DNA of 53,407 bases from Clostridia bacterium (GTDB taxonomy: Bacteria > Bacillota > Clostridia > Oscillospirales > CAG-272). The DNA lies in assembly GCA_900767415.1 (NCBI GenBank), contig CAAFYZ010000010.1, positions 1 through 53,407 on the forward strand. Direction: 5' to 3'. Below the pieces are notes generated by a model, which saw only the letters and a list, made by a program, of their open reading frames with translations, was not told where the DNA came from and did no database searches. Position 1 is the first letter of the stretch; each line of letters starts with the position of its first letter. Position numbers and translations under genes: made by a program. Shown here one piece after another: positions 1 to 7,959 of this stretch.

Positions 1-15
1 AAGCATAAAATATTA

Positions 16-44
16 CAAAAAGGGATGGCGCGATCCATCCCTTT
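16..44 (-). terminator. Intrinsic terminator after the YjbR-like gene
   Basis: A 10-bp inverted repeat (AAAGGGATGG at 19-28, CCATCCCTTT at 35-44) with a 6-nt loop is followed on the minus strand by a short T run. It sits just past the stop of the gene ending at 50 and probably ends the restriction-modification operon transcript. Confidence 0.7.
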
Positions 45-49
45 ACTGT

Positions 50-427
50 TCAAATGTTCTTTTGACGTTTTCTCTTGTTCTTCGTTGCCTCAAAGCTCAC
101 ATTCACAAGGAACCGCACTACATCCTCGGGCGCGTCGGGCAGAAGCACCGAGATCCAATGGAGCTTGTTCATATGATAGACGGGATAGACACCGTCTGCC
201 GCGCCAAAGGAGCCGAACAGCTCCACCGGCAGCTTCAGATTGACAACGTCGACGACCTCGTCGCTGTCAAAACCGAACTTGCGACGTGATACCTTCATTA
301 CAATCGCATACCACTTGCGATTATCCGCGTGCCGGAGCACCGCCGTTTCAAAATCCTCGTCAAACGGATAGTCCGGCGATGTGTTGTATGTAGTGAGGCA
401 GTAGGAAAGGAAAGATTGTTTTGTCAT
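50..427 (-). CDS. MmcQ/YjbR family protein
   Basis: A small 125-residue protein of the MmcQ/YjbR (CyaY-like fold, double-wing DNA-binding) family. It is recognised by the YPVYHMNKLHWISV core (about residues 82-95) and the preceding LKLPVELFG segment. Length matches the family. Members are proposed DNA-binding proteins but their role is mostly unknown. It begins 17 nt after the specificity-subunit gene on the same strand, with GAGG upstream of the ATG, so it may be co-transcribed with it. Its base composition is richer in GC than the restriction genes, so it may be host DNA or cargo of different origin. Confidence 0.75.
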   Translation of the reverse strand: MTKQSFLSYCLTTYNTSPDYPFDEDFETAVLRHADNRKWYAIVMKVSRRKFGFDSDEVVDVVNLKLPVELFGSFGAADGVYPVYHMNKLHWISVLLPDAPEDVVRFLVNVSFEATKNKRKRQKNI

Positions 428-444
428 TGCCAGGCCTCATACAT

Positions 445-1572
445 TTAAGCAATTTCCTTTTGAAGTAGATTCTGATAGTGTTTTTCAATAGAGCTTATCA
501 TCTCAACTCTTTTTTCGAGTTTTTCATAACTTGCTACAACATCATCTTGTTCTTTTTTTGACGGGATGTCAATTTTGGTATGCTCAAAAAATCCCGTCAT
601 ATTCCATGTTCCATTATCCGCATTTGACGAATACATTAAGAATTGAGATTTATATTGTAGAGCGAGCCATTTAAGATTAATGCAATACTTTGACTCTGGC
701 TTGTTGAACAAAATATATGCGTGATCATTTATGGTATAAGCACCTTCACTCAGATATCGTGTTTGACCAGCCTTACCATTTCGAGTTACTAACAGTCCTT
801 CTTTACCTTCAAATATTTTCAAGTCTTTGTTGTTAATTTTGCATTTTGGAACTACTCCCATCATTGTTCGTTCCTCTGTAGCGCTTGACAGAACGGGATA
901 TTTCTGACTTTCCATCTGCAGAGTGTGGTAAATGAATTCTTCTGTAAGTCCAGAGTTGCCACTCATATAGCCAATGCATTTTTTAATCTCGATATCCTTA
1001 CCTTGATACTCTCTATAATCAGCTACTAACTCTTTAGACAACATCGAAAGATATTTTTCTTTAATAGCCGCCAAAGCATCAAGTTTAATTTTGATGTTCT
1101 GTATGGTTGACATAATGTTGCATTGTACATCATACCCTGGCAAATCGAATTCCTCAGAATAAATTTGCTCAAGCGATAAAGTCTTAGAACCATCACTTAC
1201 ACTAAGATTCTTGTAGAAATTCTGAAAGAACAAAGCAAAGTATGGCAGACAAACTTTTTGGGCGGCGTCTTTCTTTACTGTAATAAATCCAGCATGATGA
1301 TTAAGCGCAAATCTTTCGCCATTTTTGTAAGTCATACATCCTGCACTACCATCCAAGCTGATAATAATGCCTTCTCCAGAAAAAACGGTTATTGTTTCAC
1401 CTTTTTTGGTTTTTGCTGATACAGATATTCTTCTTTCAGTTGAAGTATGGTCTTTGTTTCCACCATAAAGAGGAACTAACTCATCTTTGTTTTGCAATGA
1501 TCCATATATTGCTTCATCTGTAAGAGCGTAATTGCCTTTTTGAATTTCATTAAACACGTCAAGAAAGTTCAT
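445..1572 (-). CDS. hsdS: Restriction-modification specificity subunit (HsdS-like)
   Basis: A 375-residue DNA-recognition subunit that directs the adjacent methylase/nuclease to its target. It shows the usual arrangement of target recognition domain 1 (about 1-150), a helical spacer (about 150-200), target recognition domain 2 (about 205-340, with the typical GAYTINDHAYIL segment) and a second coiled helix at the C terminus. Its start overlaps the end of the methylase gene by 14 nt, implying translational coupling. The coding sequence is AT-rich relative to the rest of the window, a sign of transfer. The recognition sequence cannot be read from the protein. Confidence 0.85.
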   Translation of the reverse strand: MNFLDVFNEIQKGNYALTDEAIYGSLQNKDELVPLYGGNKDHTSTERRISVSAKTKKGETITVFSGEGIIISLDGSAGCMTYKNGERFALNHHAGFITVKKDAAQKVCLPYFALFFQNFYKNLSVSDGSKTLSLEQIYSEEFDLPGYDVQCNIMSTIQNIKIKLDALAAIKEKYLSMLSKELVADYREYQGKDIEIKKCIGYMSGNSGLTEEFIYHTLQMESQKYPVLSSATEERTMMGVVPKCKINNKDLKIFEGKEGLLVTRNGKAGQTRYLSEGAYTINDHAYILFNKPESKYCINLKWLALQYKSQFLMYSSNADNGTWNMTGFFEHTKIDIPSKKEQDDVVASYEKLEKRVEMISSIEKHYQNLLQKEIA

Positions 1573-3592
1573 TTAAAAACCTCCTAACCTCTGCGTCCAA
1601 TGATGAGATTTCTTTGTTAAAATCCGCCTCACTAATATAATGCGGGGAGTAAGGACGCAAATAATATTCCGGAAGAAGTGTTATATAATTGTCATTTGTA
1701 ATTATTTCAATCGGTATGTTTCCGCCCTTTCTTGCAGACTGTTCAAATCCTTTTTCGTCAATCCATTTTGTAGAAGATCCACTGTCATCAAAAGTAAGCC
1801 ACCGCTTTTCCAATATTCCAGGCATTTCTACACCATCTGTGCTAACCCAACCGGAAATTTCATCGTGCATCCATCCATTTCGATTGTTTCTCAATTTCGT
1901 TGGAAAGCGCTTGTCGGAGTTTGCTAATCCGTCGTTATCAATGATATACATCCATATAGGTTTAGTTTGCTTCTTTGTGACCTTGTTGCTACGCTTTTTC
2001 AAAAACAATGCATATGTTTTTTCTTTTGTGTAGGGGGCAAAAGCAAACTTAGGCAAAGAAACAATTGCATAAATTTCACATTTTTCAAGAATTTCATTAC
2101 GCAATTTTTTGTAAGAGGGATTTTCCAAGACACCATCAGGTGTAATAATACAAGCCTTTCCACCAACCTTGAGCAAGTCAATAACTTTACAGATGAACGC
2201 GATTTCTGTTCTGTTTGTGGAAATTGCCTCCGTATTTGCTTTTATTGTGCCGCTACCATAAGGGGGATTGGTAATTACATACTGATAAGTTTTATCCAAT
2301 ACACTTTTTTCTTGTCGAGTAGGTTTTAAAGTGTTATCAGAATACATATGTGTATGTCCGTCACCAACCAAGAACATATTTAAGCGAGTTCTTGAAATAT
2401 TTTCATCCCTTACATCAATGCCATAAAAACATTGTTTAGACAAAAAGTCTTTTGCTTCATCTGTCATAGTGCCGCTTTTTTCGTAATTGTTGTAAAGAAC
2501 TTTGAAACTCTCCGTCAAAAAACCACCAGTTCCACAAGCAGGGTCAATAATAGAAAACTTTTGCTCATCATTAAATGTTTCTTCGTCTTGAAGTAATAAT
2601 TTTGCAAAAATATGAGTGTAATGTCTACGGGTAAAGTATTCACCAAAATCCTTTTTCTCTTTGGATGAAGCAAACATTTCATATACCGCACCAAACAAAT
2701 CGAATCCTGTACCATGCAAGGGCTTCATAGAGTCAACAATGCTGTATATTTGTTTAACATCTTCAACACTTACCAAGGGCTTATTCTTTCCATCACCGCT
2801 AATAGCAATACGAACAACTTCCATTACATTCTTAAATTCTTTGAAAGTTGTTTCATCCTCCAAACGACTGATATATCCGCTTAAATTATTTTTTACTTTC
2901 TCTGCAATCTCGTCGTTACAAGAAGACCAATATACCTTTGAAGCATCTTTCGTTCCGTCAATATCTTCTTTTTCCTCAAAATATTCAAGAGCTACAAAGC
3001 CAACTGTGAAATCTATTTTTTGAACATTATCTTTGAAATTAATGCCGCGATACACCCCTGCAAGTTCCCAAAGCTTCTTATTAAAGATTGCTTCAGAAAT
3101 GGTAGAAATGGAATCAACATTAGTATTTATTGCATCAAGATCAGGATTAGCAGTTAACTTGTTTTTTATCAAACGATAGATGTCAATAGTTTGAAACTCT
3201 CTTATCGGATTTCCATTCAAGGTCAATTGTTTTAAAGTTTTTGCATTATAAAAATATGTGGTTTTACAATTGGTGACTATAAAGTAGGGTAATCCCAATT
3301 TTGGAGCTTTGATCTTTCCTTGCTTCAAAGCATCTTTCCAATCTTTATCATCAACTTTGCAATCGTCCTTGGCTTCTGCGTATGCAACAAGATTCTTGAT
3401 GTATTGATCATCATTTGTTCCATCATATTCAAATTCTGAAATCAAAAGATCAGGGCGTTTCGAACCTGTATACTTTGAAAAGGTAGTGTCATTAACAATC
3501 TGGCGAAACGGTATACTCAACTGTGCTACCAGCACCTCGTTTATAAGCCGGCTTACTGAAAGTGCCTCTTTTTTCTTTGTTCCCTTAGCCAT
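1559..3592 (-). CDS. Fused nuclease/N6-adenine methyltransferase (BcgI-like RM subunit)
   Basis: A 677-residue protein. The N-terminal part (about 1-140) resembles the HsdR N-terminal nuclease domain and shows a PD-(D/E)xK pattern: P47-D48, then E73-A74-K75. The C-terminal two thirds is an HsdM-type N6-adenine methylase with the SAM motif DPACGTGG (350-357) and catalytic NPPY (442-445). No helicase/translocase is present. One chain carrying nuclease plus methylase with a separate S subunit is the arrangement of type IIB enzymes such as BcgI (my inference). The start chosen is the ATG at 3592, preceded by GGAGGAAAG; a TTG at 3610 and an ATG at 3607 lie upstream but have no better ribosome site. 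The gene overlaps the regulator stop codon by 8 nt. It is markedly AT-rich. Confidence 0.82.
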   Translation of the reverse strand: MAKGTKKKEALSVSRLINEVLVAQLSIPFRQIVNDTTFSKYTGSKRPDLLISEFEYDGTNDDQYIKNLVAYAEAKDDCKVDDKDWKDALKQGKIKAPKLGLPYFIVTNCKTTYFYNAKTLKQLTLNGNPIREFQTIDIYRLIKNKLTANPDLDAINTNVDSISTISEAIFNKKLWELAGVYRGINFKDNVQKIDFTVGFVALEYFEEKEDIDGTKDASKVYWSSCNDEIAEKVKNNLSGYISRLEDETTFKEFKNVMEVVRIAISGDGKNKPLVSVEDVKQIYSIVDSMKPLHGTGFDLFGAVYEMFASSKEKKDFGEYFTRRHYTHIFAKLLLQDEETFNDEQKFSIIDPACGTGGFLTESFKVLYNNYEKSGTMTDEAKDFLSKQCFYGIDVRDENISRTRLNMFLVGDGHTHMYSDNTLKPTRQEKSVLDKTYQYVITNPPYGSGTIKANTEAISTNRTEIAFICKVIDLLKVGGKACIITPDGVLENPSYKKLRNEILEKCEIYAIVSLPKFAFAPYTKEKTYALFLKKRSNKVTKKQTKPIWMYIIDNDGLANSDKRFPTKLRNNRNGWMHDEISGWVSTDGVEMPGILEKRWLTFDDSGSSTKWIDEKGFEQSARKGGNIPIEIITNDNYITLLPEYYLRPYSPHYISEADFNKEISSLDAEVRRFLNELS

Positions 3593-3881
3593 TGTTCTTT
3601 CCTCCATCAAGACTCTCTATTTTTTTCATTATTTTAATAACATTTTTGCCTTTGGACGTAATTGTATAACCTTTTTTACCGTCAAGTTCTATACAATCCG
3701 CATCTTGTAACAATCGTATTCGCTTGTTAATAGTTGTCGGGCTGCATTTTAGTTCCTCCGCTATTTCAGACTGCGAAAATCTTACAGACATTTTTTTGCT
3801 GCTTTTGGTCATGTTTTCCGAGAGCCAAAACAGTAAGAAGTACTCCTCGGAAGCAAAGACATTTATTGATTTTTCAACCAT
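3585..3881 (-). CDS. Winged-helix regulator of the restriction-modification operon
   Basis: A 98-residue protein with a winged helix-turn-helix. FSQSEIAEEL (about 35-44) begins the helix-turn-helix, CSPTTINKRIRLL (about 46-58) covers the recognition helix, and a short wing follows (DGKKGYTITSKG). It is the first gene of the operon, preceded by a near-perfect TAAGGAGGTG ribosome site, and its stop overlaps the methylase start. Its position suggests it controls expression of the restriction genes, like a C protein, although classical C proteins are XRE-type rather than winged-helix. An inverted repeat over its own promoter is a possible binding site. Function is inferred from context. Confidence 0.7.
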   Translation of the reverse strand: MVEKSINVFASEEYFLLFWLSENMTKSSKKMSVRFSQSEIAEELKCSPTTINKRIRLLQDADCIELDGKKGYTITSKGKNVIKIMKKIESLDGGKNNG

Positions 3882-3925
3882 AGAAGCACCTCCTTATCAT
3901 TACATAATTTTATAGTATCTTATAA

Positions 3926-3967
3926 CAGTATATACATATATTATACTGCATTTTTTTATAATGTCAA
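3926..3967 (-). promoter_or_regulatory. Promoter and candidate operator of the restriction-modification operon
   Basis: On the minus strand TTGACA (3967-3962) and TATAAT (3945-3940) are 16 nt apart. An inverted repeat CAGTATA-N9-TATACTG (3926-3932 and 3942-3948) covers the -10 box and start region. It would fit autorepression by the winged-helix protein encoded just downstream; the link is inference. Confidence 0.7.
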
Positions 3968-4059
3968 TAGATGGGAATAATATTTTTGTAAAATGTTTTT
4001 CAGGTAAAACTACACACTTTTTTCAACGAGTCGAAGGAAACAAATATATCCGTTTTCTC

Positions 4060-4088
4060 TTGAACTTTCGGCTGTTTTATGCTATAAT
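4060..4088 (+). promoter_or_regulatory. Orphan forward promoter inside the putative island end
   Basis: TTGAAC (4060-4065), a 17-nt spacer and TATAAT (4083-4088) form a good sigma-A promoter pointing right, towards the tRNA fragment. No open reading frame with a ribosome site follows it. Confidence 0.5.
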
Positions 4089-4339
4089 ATCAGCAGAAAA
4101 GAACACGGCTGCTCCTGCCACGCGGCTACAGGAACCACACAAACGGGGGTGCATTTCTAAAAGAATTTCTAAAAATTTTTTAGAAATATTTTCAGAAATC
4201 GCTATGCCTTATGGCGCAAGGATTTTTTGAGGTTCGGACAAAAAAGAGCCGAAAACCCTTGTAAATACTGGGCTTTCAGCTTCTTTTATCATCCGTTATC
4301 GTCTTCTAAAATTCCTTAATTTCCGACAGGTTGATGTGC
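4089..4339. other. Non-coding stretch between promoter and tRNA-Ser fragment
   Basis: No supported gene. It holds a CAGCAG...CTGCTCCTG self-complementary segment at about 4092-4120 and, at 4155-4200, repeated TTTCTAAAA/TTTTAGAAA blocks able to fold into an AT-rich hairpin. With the upstream promoter it could yield a small RNA. Otherwise it reads as AT-rich island end sequence. Confidence 0.35.
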
Positions 4340-4394
4340 CTTGAAAACCATTTGCCCAAAAGGCACGGGGGTTCGAATCCCTCTTCCTGCGCCA
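4340..4394 (+). pseudogene. 3' fragment of tRNA-Ser(UGA); probable integration (att) scar
   Basis: The sequence begins exactly at the anticodon loop (CTTGAAA, anticodon TGA at 4342-4344). It continues through the 3' strand of the anticodon stem, a serine-type variable arm (TGCC/GGCA), the T arm (GGGGG-TTCGAAT-CCCTC), the acceptor 3' strand TTCCTGC, discriminator G and encoded CCA (4392-4394). The matching 5' half (expected to begin GCAGGAA) is absent upstream. Such 3' tRNA halves arise when an integrative element recombines within a tRNA gene. The orientation predicts an intact tRNA-Ser to the left of this window and the element between. Confidence 0.75.
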
Positions 4395-4402
4395 AATAAA
4401 AA

Positions 4403-4435
4403 GGACGGCGGCCGCTTCGGCTGCCGTCCTTTTTT
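4403..4435 (+). terminator. Terminator following the tRNA-Ser fragment
   Basis: An 11-bp stem (GGACGGCGGCC/GGCTGCCGTCC, one G:U pair) with a 5-nt loop and a T6 tail lies 8 nt after the CCA. It was probably the native terminator of the original tRNA-Ser gene. Confidence 0.85.
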
Positions 4436-4710
4436 CGTCCGCGTTTGTCCTGCTTTTTGGCGTTCAACGACCTTTGGCTTATCGCTTTACCGCTTTGCAA
4501 GCGGCAGAAAAGATTCTCTCCGCACGGTATTTTTCTGCCGTCGGAGCAAGGGGGGCGCGCCTGTCGGTAAAACGCCGTGCCCGAAGCGGAAAAAACGTAT
4601 TTCCGAAAAGGCAATGCGGATATTTCTTGACTTTTCGGTGAAAGTATGGTATCGTTGTTTCGTAAGCCGTTGCGTTTTTTATAAAAACAAAAAACGGGTA
4701 TTTTGAGAAG

Positions 4711-4755
4711 AAAAGGACAGTTCCCTGTATCACGAGGGGGCTGTCCTTTTTCTTT
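4711..4755. terminator. Terminator upstream of/after ogt
   Basis: AAAAGGACAG (4711-4720) pairs with CTGTCCTTTT (4741-4750), with T-rich flanks in both directions. It may end transcription of the minus-strand ogt gene. Nothing else is recognisable between 4436 and 4840. Confidence 0.55.
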
Positions 4756-4840
4756 GATTCCCGCTTTTATATTAAAAATGAAAACAAAAGTTTATATTAT
4801 GCCGTAAAATTATCACGGAACAAGTTTCACGGAACCGTCT

Positions 4841-5374
4841 TCAACGCGCCGTGCCTTTTTTCGGAAGAAAAAGGCGGCTTGTGTCGCAATGTTCCAGCGT
4901 AAGCAGTTTGATTTTCTTTTCCATACCGCCCGCATATCCCGTCAGAGAGCCGTTTGCTCCCACGACACGATGACAGGGAATCATGATCGAAATCGGATTG
5001 TGTGCGACGGCACCGCCCACCGCCTGCGCGGACATTCTTTCAAGTCCTCTCTCTTTCGCAAGCCGATTTGAAAGCTCCCCGTAGGTAACGGTCGTTCCGT
5101 AAGGAATGTGTAAAAGGAGTTCCCACACCGCCTGCCGAAAGCGGGATCCCACGGGATGAAGAGGGGGCATAAAATCCGGCTCTTTTCCGCCGAAATACAC
5201 GTCGAGCCAACGGACTGCCTCCGAGAGGATCGGCACTTCTTTTTCCGTATGCTCCGCGGGGAGGCGGTCGGCAAAATATCTTCCTCCGACGAACCAAAGC
5301 CCCGTGAGCCCGCCTTCATCTGCCGCGAGCAGAATGTCGCCGAGCGGCGAACTGTAATACTGAATGTAAGTCAT
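4841..5374 (-). CDS. ogt: Methylated-DNA-protein-cysteine methyltransferase
   Basis: A 177-residue suicide DNA-repair protein that transfers alkyl groups from O6-methylguanine (or O4-methylthymine) to its own cysteine. The active-site motif is PCHRV with acceptor Cys134, preceded by the helix-turn-helix region (IPYGTTVTYGELS, about 90-102) and the asparagine hinge HNP. Length fits the Ogt class without an Ada domain. It is monocistronic or the last gene of the signalling cluster, 159 nt downstream of the Hpt gene; the gap contains a duplicated GGGACGCTTTTTTATT segment but no clear gene. Confidence 0.93.
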   Translation of the reverse strand: MTYIQYYSSPLGDILLAADEGGLTGLWFVGGRYFADRLPAEHTEKEVPILSEAVRWLDVYFGGKEPDFMPPLHPVGSRFRQAVWELLLHIPYGTTVTYGELSNRLAKERGLERMSAQAVGGAVAHNPISIMIPCHRVVGANGSLTGYAGGMEKKIKLLTLEHCDTSRLFLPKKGTAR

Positions 5375-5533
5375 TGTTTACACCTCGGCGTGGTTTTTGG
5401 AGATTTTCGCTCTTTTTACGCGGTTGTTGTCTGCGGCGGACGGCTCTTTTGACGGACGGTCGTTTTCTGTTCTTTATCTTTTGCGCCCCCGTTTTTGCGG
5501 GACGCTTTTTTATTTTTTGTACGGGACGCTTTT

Positions 5534-5902
5534 TTATTCCGTCTTCGCAAGAGCGAGGAGGAGGGCACGGTATTCTTTTCCCGTCGCGAGGAAAAGGGCG
5601 TCCGCCTCCGACGAGAAGGTGCGGGGGCGGAGTGCCTCGGTCAGCAGGGTAGCAGGGCGGCAGAGCGCGCCGAATCCGAGATTCAGGCACAGACCTTTCA
5701 GCGTATGTGCCGCGCGGAACGCCGTCTCCGCGTCCCGCGTGCGAAACGCCGTGCAAAGCTCCGAAAAACTCGGGTCGCTCGGGAACTTTTTCAGAAAGCG
5801 GCGGAGCATCTCTTCGGAGCCGAGGCGCGCCAGCACCTCGTCGGCATCGCCGCCCACCTCCCGATAGAAGCGGCGGAGGGTCATCGCATTTTCGTTTTCC
5901 AT
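5534..5902 (-). CDS. Histidine phosphotransfer (Hpt) domain protein
   Basis: A 122-residue single-domain protein. The Hpt signature AAHTLKGLCLNLG places the phosphorylatable histidine at about residue 66 within a four-helix bundle. It should shuttle phosphoryl groups between a receiver domain and a hybrid kinase. It starts 1 nt after the stop of the GGDEF-REC-HD-GYP gene, so the two are surely co-expressed and the receiver of that protein is the likely partner. No histidine kinase is encoded in this window, so the phosphate donor is elsewhere. Confidence 0.88.
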   Translation of the reverse strand: MENENAMTLRRFYREVGGDADEVLARLGSEEMLRRFLKKFPSDPSFSELCTAFRTRDAETAFRAAHTLKGLCLNLGFGALCRPATLLTEALRPRTFSSEADALFLATGKEYRALLLALAKTE

Positions 5903-5903
5903 C

Positions 5904-7829
5904 TTATCGGATCTCCCCGTTTTCGTCTTTTTTCAGAAAAGGCAGAATCTCTTCGAGACATTCGGTCAGTAAGGGATGGAACGCCCCGGCGTCTCCGCGC
6001 AGAATTGCCGCGACGGCGTCTTCTGCCCCGAGGGAGGCGGTCCCTTTTTGCCGTGCGGTCAGGGCGTCGTATGCGTCGGCGAGGGAGACGACCTGCGCGG
6101 CGATCGGGATGTCGTCGCCCCGCCGTCCCGTCGGGAAACCCGAGCCGTCGTATTTTTCATGGTGGTAAAGACAGATGTCGTGAAGATAGCGTGCGAGCGG
6201 TTCGTTGCGGTATTCTTTGAGCTGTGCGACCATCTGCGCACCGAGGACGGTATGTTTTTTCAGTTTTTCGATCTCCTCTTCGGAGAGGTCGGAGGCGTGG
6301 GCGAGGACGGTGCGGTCAACAGCGAGCTTCCCGATGTCGTGCAGAGGGGCGGCGGCGGAGATCAGACGAATGTCTTTTTCGCCGAGGGCATATTTCGGTG
6401 CCTTCTCGCGAAGGCGCGTGAGAAGAAGCTCGGTGATCCTGCCGACGTTGGTTATGTGCTCGCGCTCTTTGCCCGTGAGAAGTTCGGCGACGCGGCTCAG
6501 AAGATCGACGAGAATCTGACTGTTTTTTTCTTTTTCGAGAATCTCGCCGGAGACGGTGGAGAGAAGACGGCGTTGCTTTTCATACAGATGAATGGTGTTG
6601 CGCACGCGGCGGTAGACGACCTTCGCGTCGAACGGACGGGTGATAAAGTCGGAGACGCCCATCTCGTACGCCTTTTTCATCGTCTGTCCCGACTCGTCCT
6701 CCGTAACGGTGATCACGGGTATGTTTTCGATCAGATGCCGTTCGCTCATATAGCGCAAAACGTCGAATCCGTCTGCCTTCGGCATCAGAATGTCGAGCAG
6801 GACGGCACGGATCCCGGTGCCGTAGCGTTCGAGGAGGTCGATCGCCTCTTTGCCGTCGCCGGCTTCGATCACGCGGAACTCGTTTTGCAGAATGGAGGAG
6901 AGAATATCCCGGTTGATCTCCGCGTCGTCGACGACCAGGATCTTCGGGCGGTGTCTGCCTTCTTCTCCCTCTTCGTCCCTGTCGGTGACGACGACGTTTT
7001 TTCGGATCTTCGCGCGGTAGAGAAGGCGGTCTGCGCGATCGACGGCGGCTTCGACCGTCTCGTTTTCGCACAGGGTCGCGCCGATGCTGGTCGTCAGACG
7101 GATCTCTTCGTATCCCGGGAGGACGATCGCGCCGATGCACTCGCAGATGTGGTGCAGCGCGGCCTCAAACCCGCGGTCGCGCATCCCCGGCATGATGAGC
7201 AGAAATTCGTCGCCGCCGTAGCGGATCAGACGGTCGGTGGCGCGGACGCTCTTTTTGATACTTTCCGCGAACGCCGTCAGCACAAGGTCGCCGGCGCCGT
7301 GTCCGTACACGTCGTTATATACCTTGAAGTCGTCGAGGTCGATCATCGCGATCCCGGCGGTCAGGACGGAAGAGCGGAGTTTTTCTTCGTAAAAACGGCG
7401 GTTGTAGATCCCCGTCATCACGTCGGTATAGGTCTTTTCGTAAAAGTCGTTGATGTGAGAGAGGAGTTTTTCCTCTCCGGAGAGGTCGATCATCCCCTCC
7501 GCGTCGTACCGCCGCAGAAGTTCCATCACATAGGGCGTGCCGTCCGCCTCGAGATAGTGCGCGATGACCTGATAGACCCCGCCACCCGAAAATTCGAGTT
7601 TCAGGGCGTCCTTTTTCGATAAAAACGCCTTGGCACACACGCAGTTTTCGCACGGGGTGCTCCTGCCCCAAAAAGCGTAACAGGGACAGGCGTCCTGTTC
7701 CTCTCCCGTTTTTTTGCAAAGCCCCGCGATCTTGTCTTCGCCGAGAAGACGGACGCTGTCGAAAATCTTCCGATAGCATTCCATCTCTTCTTCGATCTGT
7801 GCGATACTCTGTCGCTCCCGATTGTTCAA
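5904..7829 (-). CDS. GGDEF - receiver - HD-GYP cyclic-di-GMP signalling protein
   Basis: About 641 residues if started at the TTG at 7829, which has AAAGGAG 7 nt upstream; an open frame runs back to a TTG at 7868 without a ribosome site. Order of domains: a PAS-like N-terminal region with a cysteine cluster (C38, C48, C50, C60, C63, C65), GGDEF (RYGGDEF at about 203-209), a receiver with phospho-acceptor Asp346, and HD-GYP with HD at 497-498 and a GSGFP variant of the GYP motif. It could both make and degrade c-di-GMP, gated by phosphorylation from the Hpt protein encoded next. The cysteines might bind a metal or sense redox state (inference). It lies 130 nt downstream of the LuxR-type membrane protein gene. 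Confidence 0.88.
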   Translation of the reverse strand: MNNRERQSIAQIEEEMECYRKIFDSVRLLGEDKIAGLCKKTGEEQDACPCYAFWGRSTPCENCVCAKAFLSKKDALKLEFSGGGVYQVIAHYLEADGTPYVMELLRRYDAEGMIDLSGEEKLLSHINDFYEKTYTDVMTGIYNRRFYEEKLRSSVLTAGIAMIDLDDFKVYNDVYGHGAGDLVLTAFAESIKKSVRATDRLIRYGGDEFLLIMPGMRDRGFEAALHHICECIGAIVLPGYEEIRLTTSIGATLCENETVEAAVDRADRLLYRAKIRKNVVVTDRDEEGEEGRHRPKILVVDDAEINRDILSSILQNEFRVIEAGDGKEAIDLLERYGTGIRAVLLDILMPKADGFDVLRYMSERHLIENIPVITVTEDESGQTMKKAYEMGVSDFITRPFDAKVVYRRVRNTIHLYEKQRRLLSTVSGEILEKEKNSQILVDLLSRVAELLTGKEREHITNVGRITELLLTRLREKAPKYALGEKDIRLISAAAPLHDIGKLAVDRTVLAHASDLSEEEIEKLKKHTVLGAQMVAQLKEYRNEPLARYLHDICLYHHEKYDGSGFPTGRRGDDIPIAAQVVSLADAYDALTARQKGTASLGAEDAVAAILRGDAGAFHPLLTECLEEILPFLKKDENGEIR

Positions 7830-7959
7830 GCGGATGCTCCTTTCCCGAAAAGCGTGATTTTTTGTCAAACCACGCTTTTATGTAAAGTATTCTTTTCAAA
7901 ATATCCCGAGTTCCGGGCGGTGCTGTCACCGATATGCCCGCTTTCGCTTTTTTTGCGTA

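Noticed and set aside
445..3881. Incomplete type I restriction system that has lost hsdR
   Set aside because: The methylase already carries a nuclease-like N-terminal domain, so a complete BcgI-like system is the simpler reading; a distant hsdR outside the window cannot be excluded.
4306..4614. Minus-strand open frame across the tRNA-Ser fragment
   Set aside because: It runs through the tRNA fragment and terminator and has no ribosome site.
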